From NCBI GenBank assembly GCA_031551355.1, contig JAVBNT010000021.1:1-64000 (forward strand): DNA of 64,000 nt. Reading direction: 5' to 3'. Made by a program: the position numbers and the translations under genes. Source of the DNA: JAVBNT01 sp031551355 (GTDB lineage: Bacteria; Vulcanimicrobiota; CADAWZ01). Below the pieces are notes generated by a model that worked only from the letters and a program-made list of their open reading frames with translations, did no database searches and had not been told where the DNA came from. Shown in pieces: positions 1-7,354 of the stretch (the first letter of the stretch is position 1; every line of letters starts with the position of its first letter).

Positions 1-40
1 GATCTTCTATTGCTTTGAGCATTTCAAATAACGAATCCAT
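1..40 (-). CDS. 5' end of an unidentified gene running off the window
   Basis: The first 13 codons of a minus-strand gene are visible (MDSLFEMLKAIED), starting with ATG at 38-40. An AAGAGGTG ribosome-binding site lies about 9 bases upstream of the ATG, which makes the start credible. The remainder is outside the window, so no function can be assigned. Confidence 0.55.
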   Translation of the reverse strand, partial: MDSLFEMLKAIED

Positions 41-123
41 TTTATATGTCACACCTCTTATTTTTGTTGTGTAACATATTCCATATTTATTCAAATTATC
101 ATGCAATTTTGTAGAAAATTTTT

Positions 124-165
124 CTCATGCGTGAATCCTGAGGCCTTCCTGGGTTCACCCATGAG
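124..165. repeat. Imperfect inverted repeat (hairpin)
   Basis: CTCATG-C-GTGAA-T-CC pairs with GG-G-TTCAC-C-CATGAG around a loop containing AGGCCT. There is no T-run, so it is not an obvious terminator. It lies in the 366-base gap between the edge gene and the amidohydrolase remnant. Nothing else is recognisable in that gap. Confidence 0.4.
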
Positions 166-406
166 AGGCTTACTTTGCCTGCCAACAGGGATTTTCCAAA
201 TATTCAGAGCTACAGGCTCATCTCCTCCCGCAGACCTATTTTGTATAAAATGGCGGGGCATTTATTCCATATAGCGTGGAAAGACCGCCAAACTTCGATG
301 CAAACAGCACAAAATTTTCCGGGCGTTAATCCTGCCCAGTATAAAGGTGATAAAAACATGGTATTGAAATAAAAAATACACAACCGAATAGCGGAGGAAA
401 TAAAGC

Positions 407-676
407 ATGCCTATAACAACAATTATCAATGCCAAAGTCTTCGATGGAGAAACAATAGCCTCTCCCGGAACAGTAGCAATAGAGAACGGCCTGTTTTCCG
501 AAAAAACAACCGGAGATTATGTCATCGACGGAAGCGGCTGTACACTGCTTCCGGGGCTGATCGATTCACATACGCATATAGATAATGAGGAACAACTGAA
601 AAAGGCGGCTAAAGCCGGGCTAACGACCGTAATGGAAATGGCTAACCACGACATAACGGCGTCACCGTTATTATGA
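407..676 (+). pseudogene. Truncated amidohydrolase (N-terminal 89 residues only)
   Basis: The sequence matches the beginning of metal-dependent amidohydrolases of the imidazolonepropionase/dihydroorotase superfamily. It has the small N-terminal beta-sandwich (NAKVFDGE) followed by the first metal-binding strand LLPGLIDSHTHID with its HxH motif. Family members are usually about 400 residues, whereas this one stops at 89. The remaining metal ligands and the catalytic Asp are absent. It has a GGAGG ribosome-binding site and a plausible ATG. The stop codon (674-676) lies in the first bases of dispersed repeat copy A, and the sequence beyond belongs to an opposite-strand gene, so the 3' part is lost rather than displaced nearby. 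It is almost certainly non-functional as a hydrolase. Confidence 0.75.
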
Positions 677-850
677 TAAAATATAATAGTCAGCGCCTAT
701 AGGGCGCCTAATTCCGGCATTTGCCGGACAAATATAATCAAGAAAAATCTGGGAAAACTGTGAGAAAATATTCTCAAGAGTGCAAAATCAACTGTTTTTC
801 CCGATTTTGTGTCGTGCTAAGCTCGGCTTAGCACGACACAAAATCTTTTT
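672..850 (+). repeat. Dispersed structured repeat, copy A
   Basis: Copy A contains three short palindromes in order: GCGCCTATAGGGCGC, CCGGCATTTGCCGG and GAGAAAATATTCTC. A longer stem pairs AAATCTGGGAAAAC with GTTTTTCCCGATTT, and a terminal hairpin at 803-845 ends the unit. The same arrangement recurs inverted at 8912-9054 (copy B) and partly at 23855-24020 (copy C). No coding potential is seen. It closes the amidohydrolase remnant. Confidence 0.75.
803..850 (+). terminator. Perfect 20-bp hairpin followed by T5
   Basis: Arms of 20 bp (GATTTTGTGTCGTGCTAAGC and its exact complement at 826-845) enclose a 3-base loop, and TTTTT follows at 846-850. It is a strong intrinsic terminator for plus-strand transcripts. 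It forms the 3' end of repeat copy A; a related hairpin is present in copy C and half of one beside copy B. Confidence 0.75.
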
Positions 851-858
851 AACTGTGA

Positions 859-1593
859 TTACTTAATATGCTCCGTCCAAGGTTCGTCACCGGCAATCTT
901 GGCAACTCTGCCGGGGTATTTGGAACCGCCGTTATATTTCTTCAGGGCGGCATCCCAACTGCCGGTCTTTTCATACAACTCGGAAAGATATTTGGAACCG
1001 TAATCAATATTCTTTTTCGGGTCCCATACGGCGTCGGTTTTGGCAAACTTATGCGATCTGTCGTCAATCTGCATCACGCCTTTGCCGTGCTGACCGTCAA
1101 AAGATTTTGCTTTCGGATTCCAGGTGCTCTCTTTCCAGGCAACCGCTTTGAGGATTTTCGGAGGAATGCCGTATTTCTCAGCGGCGGCGTCAAGCTGCTG
1201 GTTCAATTGTTCTTTTGTCGGTTTTTTGCCGAAATCCGGTATTTCCTTTTCGGAATTAGCCTCTTTAGTTCCCTCAAGCATGGCATCGGTGAAAACACTG
1301 TTGGCACTTTTCTGAGGCTGGGCCGGTTTCATTTCCGCAGCAGGCATGGGAATTGAATTTTTCATAAGCGGAGTTTGCAGAAAAGCATTTTCCGCCCTCA
1401 TCGAATTGAAATCGCCTCCGTTCAATGACCGCAAACCAAAAGCCGAAAGAGACAGAGTATCGGAAGCGCCTCCATAAGGGTTCAATGTCGATGATACACC
1501 GGAATCGCCTGACACTCCAAGCAAAGGCGAACGACCGGAAAGGTCAATAGTTCTGGGATAAAGTGAGAAAGAAGAAGAGCCTAATTGATCCAT
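859..1593 (-). CDS. Leaderless protein with C-terminal lytic transglycosylase (SLT) domain
   Basis: This 244-residue protein has a low-complexity Ser/Gly-rich N-terminal half (about 1-115) and a C-terminal SLT/goose-lysozyme-fold domain (about 118-244). The catalytic Glu is E155 in AVAWKESTWNP, followed by GKGVMQIDDR and the YNGG motif near 220. Such domains cleave the MurNAc-GlcNAc bond of peptidoglycan and form 1,6-anhydro ends. There is no hydrophobic signal peptide, so the export route is unclear. I place the start at the ATG at 1593 because GGGAGG lies 11 bases upstream of it; the TTG three codons earlier sits only 2 bases from the same site. The domain is a close paralog of that at 1774-2940, indicating a duplication. 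It lacks the coiled coil and Gln-rich linker of its neighbour. Confidence 0.85.
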   Translation of the reverse strand: MDQLGSSSFSLYPRTIDLSGRSPLLGVSGDSGVSSTLNPYGGASDTLSLSAFGLRSLNGGDFNSMRAENAFLQTPLMKNSIPMPAAEMKPAQPQKSANSVFTDAMLEGTKEANSEKEIPDFGKKPTKEQLNQQLDAAAEKYGIPPKILKAVAWKESTWNPKAKSFDGQHGKGVMQIDDRSHKFAKTDAVWDPKKNIDYGSKYLSELYEKTGSWDAALKKYNGGSKYPGRVAKIAGDEPWTEHIK

Positions 1594-1700
1594 AAAAAAC
1601 AATGCCTCCCATTTAAATAGAAGAAAATTAATAAGCGCAAGCTAATTCAAATAATATCATAGAAATATTATCACTCTAAAACGAAGAAATGTAAACATAC

Positions 1701-1752
1701 AAAAATTCCCTTAAATAAAACGCCTCAAAACGCTTAGCAAAGGGAATTTTTT
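1701..1752 (-). terminator. Intrinsic terminator
   Basis: AAATTCCCTT pairs with AAGGGAATTT around a loop of about 26 bases, with T-runs on both strands. It lies just downstream of the minus-strand transglycosylase-domain gene that stops at 1774. Confidence 0.6.
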
Positions 1753-1773
1753 ACTGTAAAACAAAATTATCCG

Positions 1774-2940
1774 CTATACATACTGTTTCCAGGGCTGGCT
1801 CTCGGCATGGGCCATTATTTTTGGAGGATAGCTTGAACCGCCGTTATATTTTTTCAGAGCCGCTTCCCAGCTACCGGTTTTTTCATACAAACTTGCAAGG
1901 TACTTAGTACCGTATTCTATATTCTGTTTCGGATCAAATACGGCGTCAGTTTTCGCAAATTCATGCCACCTGTCGTCGATCTGCATAACTCCCTTACCGT
2001 GCTGACCGTCAAAAGACTTAGCCTGTGGATTCCAGGTACTTTCCTGCCAGGCAACCGCTTTGAGGATATTCGGGGGAATTCCATATTTTTCGGCAGCAGC
2101 TTCCAGTTGCTGACCTATTTGTGCTTTTGAGGGATTTCTGCCAAAATCAGGTATTTCCACATTCGGGTTTTTAGGTTTTACACCGTCAAGCGCTCCCGCC
2201 GACGCAGCATTTCCGCTCTCCTGGGACTGCTGTCCGGAAGACGGCTGCTGTTGCGGTTGAACGGCTCCTGATTGCTGAGGCGATGACTGCTGGGATGGAG
2301 AACTTCCGGAATTCTGCGGCGTGGATCCGCTTTGCTGCGGCGCGACTCCCTGTGAAGGCTGTGCCTGCTGAGACGAAGGCGCCTGTCCGCCACCCTGAGA
2401 GGGCACAAAGTTCTGCCCTTGCTGAGGCGGAGGCTGAAGCTGTCCTTTTATAGAGTCTATACGATCGCCAATGTCCTTCAGTTCACCCTGAAGGTTCTGA
2501 ATTTTATCAGTCAAAGAACCTACCTGTGACTGTATATCACGAATCTTGGCATTATTGCCCGACTTGGCAGCGTCCTCTAATTCCGACATTAAAGAATCAG
2601 CCTGCTTCATAGTCTCTTCCAGTTCAGCTTCTTTTTGCTCTTTCTGCTTTTCAAGGGCCTTCTGTTCTTCCTGTAATTCCTGCTCTTTTGTCTTCCCTGT
2701 ATTAGCGGTTTCGTCTGCCTTATTATCCGACGTATTTTCTTTAAGAGCATCCAGATTTACGGGATTGGAAGAAGAGTCATCGTCATCCTCTTTAGATATC
2801 TTTACAGAATCGTCAGCTGCCTTTGGTGAACTTTCCGCCTTTGTCTCCTGGGCAGGTGCAGAAGCGGTCCTTGCCGACGCAACCTGTGAAGATGATGAAA
2901 TACCGGACGAACCGGAACTAATTGCTCCTATTTCAGCCAT
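1774..2940 (-). CDS. Leaderless coiled-coil protein with Gln-rich linker and C-terminal SLT domain
   Basis: This 388-residue protein has four parts. The N-terminus (1-60) is Ser/Ala-rich and acidic. Residues about 85-168 form a Glu/Lys/Gln heptad coiled coil. Residues about 169-242 are Pro/Gln/Ser low complexity. Residues about 262-388 are an SLT domain with catalytic E300 in AVAWQESTWNP. The role is predicted peptidoglycan lysis at the end of a long flexible stalk. It has no signal peptide. I chose the ATG at 2940 because GGAGG lies 5 bases upstream; a start further upstream would run into the hairpin at 3004-3035. Its catalytic domain is nearly colinear with that at 859-1593, and the flanking gene encodes a metalloprotease with the same style of N-terminus. 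A free-standing cytoplasmic function is possible but odd for a wall hydrolase. Confidence 0.85.
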   Translation of the reverse strand: MAEIGAISSGSSGISSSSQVASARTASAPAQETKAESSPKAADDSVKISKEDDDDSSSNPVNLDALKENTSDNKADETANTGKTKEQELQEEQKALEKQKEQKEAELEETMKQADSLMSELEDAAKSGNNAKIRDIQSQVGSLTDKIQNLQGELKDIGDRIDSIKGQLQPPPQQGQNFVPSQGGGQAPSSQQAQPSQGVAPQQSGSTPQNSGSSPSQQSSPQQSGAVQPQQQPSSGQQSQESGNAASAGALDGVKPKNPNVEIPDFGRNPSKAQIGQQLEAAAEKYGIPPNILKAVAWQESTWNPQAKSFDGQHGKGVMQIDDRWHEFAKTDAVFDPKQNIEYGTKYLASLYEKTGSWEAALKKYNGGSSYPPKIMAHAESQPWKQYV

Positions 2941-3003
2941 ATGTTCCTCCATAAAAAAATAATCTACATTTATGTACAATAATAATATAACATATTGCCC
3001 TAC

Positions 3004-3035
3004 AAAGAAATAGCCCATAAATGGGCTATTTCTTT
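3004..3035 (-). terminator. Perfect 15-bp hairpin terminator
   Basis: AAAGAAATAGCCCAT and its exact complement are separated by AA. On the minus strand it is followed by a G-interrupted T-rich tail. It lies 50 bases downstream of the lethal-factor-like protease gene and separates it from the transglycosylase-domain gene. Confidence 0.6.
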
Positions 3036-3087
3036 AACTTTTTGTCACAAAATATTTACATATGTTACATTAATTTAAACAAATCCG

Positions 3088-4095
3088 TCAGGATGCATTG
3101 TCAAACAGAACATCAAGATATTCGTTCATCTGCGGATCATTGACTTTCAAATATTGACGGCCTTCCGGAATAAAGTAAGCGTCAACCGACTCCGCAAAAT
3201 ATTCGGCCGGATTTGTAGCTGCATATGCCGACGGCAAAGATTTACGGGAAGGTGCAAAGGAATTCCACAACTGTACCGACAACGGCAGACGGCGCTGGTT
3301 CTTTTTCGTATATGCATGATCAAACGCATGGGCAAACTCATGCCTCATTACCGAACCGTTAAGACGTCCCAGCAATTCCTCACCGGCAACTATCAATCTC
3401 CGGTCCTGACAGTAAATTCCGCGGACGACCTCCCAGGGCCGTCCATCAAAAGAACGTTCACCGGGCGCAACAATCATCATACCTTTAATACGCCTCTGCG
3501 TAAGATTCTGACTTTTATCAAGAATTATTATATGGATACCAAAATTTTTAACAAAGCCAAGCATTTTCTCACCCAGTGGATCCAATTCTTTGATCACGAG
3601 ATTTCTAGCGGCATTTGACGTATCACTCACAAGCATAGGTTCTATTATATGCGAAAAACGCGAAAAAGAAGCCCTTGGCCGCGGTGACTGCTCATCCCCG
3701 ACTTTGGTCTCATTCAGCGGAACAATAAACTTACCGTCCTTTTCCTGGAAGAAAAGACGTTTACCCTTGCTTTCCTTTTTTGCATTGTCACCGTCGTCCT
3801 CGTTTTCATCATCAGACAATGACTGCTTCATCTTCTTCAGACCGCCGAGCAATTTTTCAAAATCTTCTTCCTTAGAACCGGGAAGTCCCTTTTTAGAAGC
3901 ATCCTTACGAAGCTGCTTAAGAAGTTCCTTGGCTTCGGGGCTTAAAGCAACGAAGTCCTTAGTATTCAAAAGTTTTGCCGGATCATCAGTCTCTTTGAAG
4001 ACGTTAGGCTTTACACTCTCGGCGGTAAGTCTCCTTGAGACCTGGAGATATTGCGGATCATATCGCGAATTGCCCGGCCCTTGTATTTTATCCAT
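3088..4095 (-). CDS. Leaderless anthrax-lethal-factor-like zinc metalloprotease
   Basis: This 335-residue protein has a charged N-terminal region (1-140) and a C-terminal peptidase domain (about 150-335). HEFAH at 252-256 supplies two zinc ligands and the general base. The segment YAATNPAEYFAES supplies Y291 and E298, seven residues apart, the same spacing as the catalytic Tyr and the zinc-binding Glu of anthrax lethal factor. This architecture is typical of ATLF-like peptidases, which are usually secreted. No signal peptide is visible; the N-terminus (MDKIQGPGNSR) resembles those of the neighbouring leaderless proteins. It starts 2 bases after the GNAT gene with GGAGACC as ribosome-binding site, so the two are likely co-transcribed. 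The substrate is unknown. Confidence 0.8.
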   Translation of the reverse strand: MDKIQGPGNSRYDPQYLQVSRRLTAESVKPNVFKETDDPAKLLNTKDFVALSPEAKELLKQLRKDASKKGLPGSKEEDFEKLLGGLKKMKQSLSDDENEDDGDNAKKESKGKRLFFQEKDGKFIVPLNETKVGDEQSPRPRASFSRFSHIIEPMLVSDTSNAARNLVIKELDPLGEKMLGFVKNFGIHIIILDKSQNLTQRRIKGMMIVAPGERSFDGRPWEVVRGIYCQDRRLIVAGEELLGRLNGSVMRHEFAHAFDHAYTKKNQRRLPLSVQLWNSFAPSRKSLPSAYAATNPAEYFAESVDAYFIPEGRQYLKVNDPQMNEYLDVLFDNAS

Positions 4096-4097
4096 AT

Positions 4098-4700
4098 TTA
4101 GGTCTCCTGTTCATCGGCATTTTTTTCCCGGCTGTTTTCAAGCTGTTCAAAAAACTGATTACGGTGAAGACGCATCAAGATCTTGTAAAAAACGTTACCG
4201 GTATTATAATCGACTTCCTGAAACTCTCCTACAGGAACAAAACCGCACTTTTTAAAAGATCTTTGAGCTCTCTCATTAAAAACAGCCGTATCAAGCTCTA
4301 CATAAGACAGATGCTTTTCTGTAAAAAAGTATTCAAGCGTTAGCATCATCGCCTCAGTGCCGAAGCCCTTGCCGATAAAACGCTGCTCACCGAGCAGTAT
4401 ACCTATAATAGCGTATTTCTTCTCATAATCACGAAGGGAAAAACGTATAAGCCCGAGATGTTTCCCTGTTTTCGACATAATCGTCAGAATATTTTGCGGA
4501 GTCTCGGTAACTTCACGGTAATAATCATTGGAAACTCTCATAATGTAGTCATCTTCGGCAATAAGCCCGAATGCATAACCCATTATATCCGTATTGCGAA
4601 ACCACTTGGCAAAATGTTTATAGTCAAAAATATTTGCCGATCTTATATCAACATTTTTTCCTTTGACAAATATTCTCTCTTTAGTAAAAAAATTCCACAT
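4098..4700 (-). CDS. GNAT-family N-acetyltransferase (RimJ/RimL-like)
   Basis: This 200-residue protein follows the RimJ/RimL-type GNAT pattern. It has an N-terminal VDIRSANIFDYKHFAKWF segment, the acetyl-CoA pyrophosphate-binding loop GEQRFIGKGFGTEAM (Q/RxxGxG/A type), and the C-terminal NERAQRSFKKCGFVPVGEF motif. Such enzymes transfer acetyl from acetyl-CoA to an amino group of a protein or small molecule; the substrate cannot be told. It is the first gene of a two-gene unit with the downstream metalloprotease (2-base gap), so modification of an exported partner is possible but purely inferred. GGAAAG precedes the ATG. Confidence 0.8.
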   Translation of the reverse strand: MWNFFTKERIFVKGKNVDIRSANIFDYKHFAKWFRNTDIMGYAFGLIAEDDYIMRVSNDYYREVTETPQNILTIMSKTGKHLGLIRFSLRDYEKKYAIIGILLGEQRFIGKGFGTEAMMLTLEYFFTEKHLSYVELDTAVFNERAQRSFKKCGFVPVGEFQEVDYNTGNVFYKILMRLHRNQFFEQLENSREKNADEQET

Positions 4701-4871
4701 AAACAGCTTTCCAAATGTAAGATATATTTAAAAAGTAAAACTTAATTTAAAAGTTATAGGCAAATAAAAAAAATCCCCCTTTTTCCGCCATTGATATAGC
4801 TATTTTTATATCAGAGACAAAAAGTCGGAGGATAAAAACCGGCAAAAATTTATAGAATTTTATATTTATAT

Positions 4872-5093
4872 TTATCTGACCAAAACAATCAAAGCCGGTA
4901 TGCTCTGAATTAAGGCATAATTTAAGCTTATATGCTCCAGTTCCAGAGAGCCTACCGCCCCTAAAACAGCTAAAAGGGCAATAGCCTTGACTGCATGTCC
5001 GGAAATTTTGAAAAAATCGTTATTTGATAAACTTTTAAATATCTTTATTCCCTTTTTGACCGTATTGAAGACGATTTTTTTGCCATACATCAT
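4872..5093 (-). CDS. Small predicted membrane protein
   Basis: This 73-residue protein has a Lys-rich N-terminal part (1-35) and two hydrophobic stretches (about 36-48 and 57-72) separated by a short polar segment with SLELEH. GGAG lies 7 bases before the ATG, which supports translation. I do not recognise a family. It stands alone between the GNAT gene and the divergently transcribed repressor. A two-helix membrane peptide is the simplest reading. Confidence 0.5.
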   Translation of the reverse strand: MMYGKKIVFNTVKKGIKIFKSLSNNDFFKISGHAVKAIALLAVLGAVGSLELEHISLNYALIQSIPALIVLVR

Positions 5094-5227
5094 TTTTAAG
5101 CTCCAGTTAAATAAAATTAATTTTTTACAAACTTTTGTTCAATATTTTGAACTTAATTTTAATTTAACACAGATTTAAGCATTTGTAAAGACTTTTTTCA
5201 AAAAATTGAATTTACTTATTAAAACTA

Positions 5228-5256
5228 TTGAATTTTTATTTTAACTTTGTTATCAT
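5228..5256 (+). promoter_or_regulatory. Predicted sigma-70-type promoter of the repressor gene
   Basis: TTGAAT (5228-5233) and TATCAT (5251-5256) are separated by 17 bases, 73 bases upstream of the repressor start. The region is very AT-rich, so a chance match is possible. Confidence 0.4.
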
Positions 5257-5328
5257 TATGAAAAGTGTATTTTATAGTTTGCCACGCCTTCAGGCTCGCA
5301 ATCCATACGCCAAAATTCCGGAGGTTTT

Positions 5329-5961
5329 ATGAATGACACATTTCAAAACAGATTAAATACGGCTATGAAGATTAATAATATAAAAGCGGCAAGGCTTTCC
5401 GAGATTACCGGTATCCCGCCTTCAGGTATAAGCCAATACAGAAGTGGAAAGGCAAAAGCCAATCAGGAAAAATTAATATTGCTGTCGGAAGCCCTTAACA
5501 CCAGTCCCGCCTGGCTTATGGGATATGATGTTGCCGACACCCCTGAAACGGCAAAAATTGAAAATCTTTACCGTATTTCCGAAAAGAAATATCCCCTTAT
5601 AGGAACGATTGCCTGCGGAACGCCGATTTTAGCAGAAGAAAATATAGAAGAGTATATCACTGCAAATATGGATGATGTTAATGCTGATTTTTGCCTGCGC
5701 GCCCAAGGCGACAGCATGGAAGGGGCGGAAATATATGACGGAAACATTGTATTTATCCGCAAACAACCGGTCGTAAATAACGGTGAAATCGCGGCAGTAT
5801 TAATTGATGACACCGCGACACTGAAACGGTTTTATCATAATAACGGCGTCGTTACTTTAAATGCGGAAAACCCCAGATATGCACCTATGGTTTATAAGGA
5901 CTATGAAGCTGAAACCGTCCGCATCATCGGCAAGGCAGTTGCCCTTTTAAAAAAAATATAG
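5329..5961 (+). CDS. LexA/CI-type self-cleaving transcriptional repressor (HTH + S24 peptidase)
   Basis: This 210-residue protein has an N-terminal XRE helix-turn-helix (about 5-66, with ITGIPPSGISQYRSGKAK) and a C-terminal S24 domain (about 88-208). The nucleophile is S129 in AQGDSM and the general base is K166 in TATLKRF. Their spacing of 37 residues equals that of LexA. The predicted cleavage bond is C96-G97 in IACGTP, as in many phage-type repressors. It would repress target genes until RecA-stimulated autocleavage. It has a GGAG ribosome-binding site. No phage genes are nearby, so it may be a host stress regulator, or a leftover repressor. No operator could be identified with confidence. 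Confidence 0.88.
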   Translation: MNDTFQNRLNTAMKINNIKAARLSEITGIPPSGISQYRSGKAKANQEKLILLSEALNTSPAWLMGYDVADTPETAKIENLYRISEKKYPLIGTIACGTPILAEENIEEYITANMDDVNADFCLRAQGDSMEGAEIYDGNIVFIRKQPVVNNGEIAAVLIDDTATLKRFYHNNGVVTLNAENPRYAPMVYKDYEAETVRIIGKAVALLKKI

Positions 5962-5967
5962 TATACC

Positions 5968-7167
5968 TTAATCAATATTAATTCTTCTCAAAATCGAATA
6001 ATCGGGAAGCCCGTTTTCCGGAAGCATGATTATATGGCAGTTCTGTGCGACGTCAAGCTCCGCGCCATCGTCGGTTATAAACCGGTCAGGAAGCTGATAC
6101 GGTTTAACTAAACCGTCGGGCGTCAGCAATTCAAGAGTTTCACCGCCGCGGATTGTTCCTTTTACAGCGCATTTACGCATGCTGCCGACAGTCTCAGGAA
6201 GCGTGTTAAGCATAAAAAGCGATGTATACATATAACCGCCGACATCTCTGCGGTAATCATCCGGTTCAATACGTCCTTTAATAAAGCCCTCCGTATACTC
6301 ACGGTTGGATACTCTTGACAAATTACGCAAAATCTCTTCCGCGGAAAGATTATGCCCGTCCATAATTCTCCTGTAGAGGGAAAGAATCGAGGCCACATAG
6401 TGAAGGCTTTTCATACGTCCCTCAATCTTGAATGATGAAACGCCGATATCGACAAGCTGCGGTATAAAGCGGTAAAGGGCGATGTCCTTGCTGTTCATGA
6501 TATAACAGCCTCGTTCATCTTCAAACACCGGAAAAAACTCCCCGGGACGCTGTTCCTCCACCAGAGCATATTTCCACCGGCAGCTTTGGGCGCACTCCCC
6601 CCTATTGGCCCCCCGGGCACTCAGGTAGTCACTTATGGCACACCTGCCGGAATAAGAAAAACAAACGGAACCATGGACAAAAACTTCCGTTTCAATCGCG
6701 CCGCCGATATTATTTTGCAGCTGACGGATCTGCTCAAGCGATAGCTCTCTGGCAAGATTTACGCGTGACGCTCCAAGCTCTTTATAAAAAAGAGCCGATT
6801 GGGAACTGACTGTATTGGCCTGCGTACTGACGTGAACGGAAATACCGGGAAAGTCTTTTATCAGCATACTAATAACGCCCGGATCGGAGGCAATAAAAGC
6901 GTCGACACCGATTTCCGATAATATACCGGCCGTATTGCGCAGATCATCATATTCATCGGAAAATGGATAAATATTAAGGGTTGCATAGCCGCGTTTACCC
7001 AGAGAGTGCAGATGAGCAAGTCCTTCTTCAGCTTCATCGGCGGTAAAATTTCCGGCAAAGCTTCGCAAAGAAAATTTTTGCAGTCCGAAATAAACGGCAT
7101 CGGCGCCGTAAGCGCATGCCCAGTATAAATTTTCAAGGGATCCGGCCGGAGCCAACAGTTCTGGCAT
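5968..7167 (-). CDS. Peptidase U32-family protein (tRNA/rRNA hydroxylation type)
   Basis: This 399-residue protein opens with the family hallmark MPELLAPAGSLENL and carries the U32 signature EVFVHGSVCFSYSGRC. Cys 169, 176, 192 and 196 are likely Fe-S ligands. Despite the name, characterised relatives (TrhP, RlhA) are prephenate- or iron-sulfur-dependent RNA hydroxylases acting on tRNA U34 or 23S rRNA, and a few act as collagenases. The length fits the TrhP-like group. I chose the ATG at 7167 because GGAGG lies 5 bases before it. It converges with the upstream repressor gene with only 6 bases between the stops. RNA substrate specificity cannot be read from the sequence. Confidence 0.85.
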   Translation of the reverse strand: MPELLAPAGSLENLYWACAYGADAVYFGLQKFSLRSFAGNFTADEAEEGLAHLHSLGKRGYATLNIYPFSDEYDDLRNTAGILSEIGVDAFIASDPGVISMLIKDFPGISVHVSTQANTVSSQSALFYKELGASRVNLARELSLEQIRQLQNNIGGAIETEVFVHGSVCFSYSGRCAISDYLSARGANRGECAQSCRWKYALVEEQRPGEFFPVFEDERGCYIMNSKDIALYRFIPQLVDIGVSSFKIEGRMKSLHYVASILSLYRRIMDGHNLSAEEILRNLSRVSNREYTEGFIKGRIEPDDYRRDVGGYMYTSLFMLNTLPETVGSMRKCAVKGTIRGGETLELLTPDGLVKPYQLPDRFITDDGAELDVAQNCHIIMLPENGLPDYSILRRINID

Positions 7168-7354
7168 GATACCTCCATTTATTATTACAAAACATTCGGC
7201 AACAGTATAATCCAAAAAGAAAAAAAACACAACGGCACAACAGTATCTTTACCCTGGCTTAAGGTTTATCCCCCCGCCATTCAAACGGCACAGGAATATT
7301 ATTTCCAAAATAGAACAAATGGCCGTATCAAGAGATTAATATTAAGGAAAAGTT

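Noticed and set aside
175..372. Short open frame with TTG start between the edge gene and the amidohydrolase remnant
   Set aside because: No ribosome-binding site, and its composition is not protein-like; it overlaps the hairpin-containing leader region.
868..1356. Open frame antisense to the transglycosylase-domain gene
   Set aside because: It mirrors a clearly coding strand with conserved catalytic motifs and has no ribosome-binding site.
5329..5961. Evidence for a prophage next to the CI-like repressor
   Set aside because: No integrase, cro, structural or lysis genes are nearby; the wall-lytic genes at 0.9-2.9 kb lack holin or spanin partners and resemble each other, not phage endolysins.
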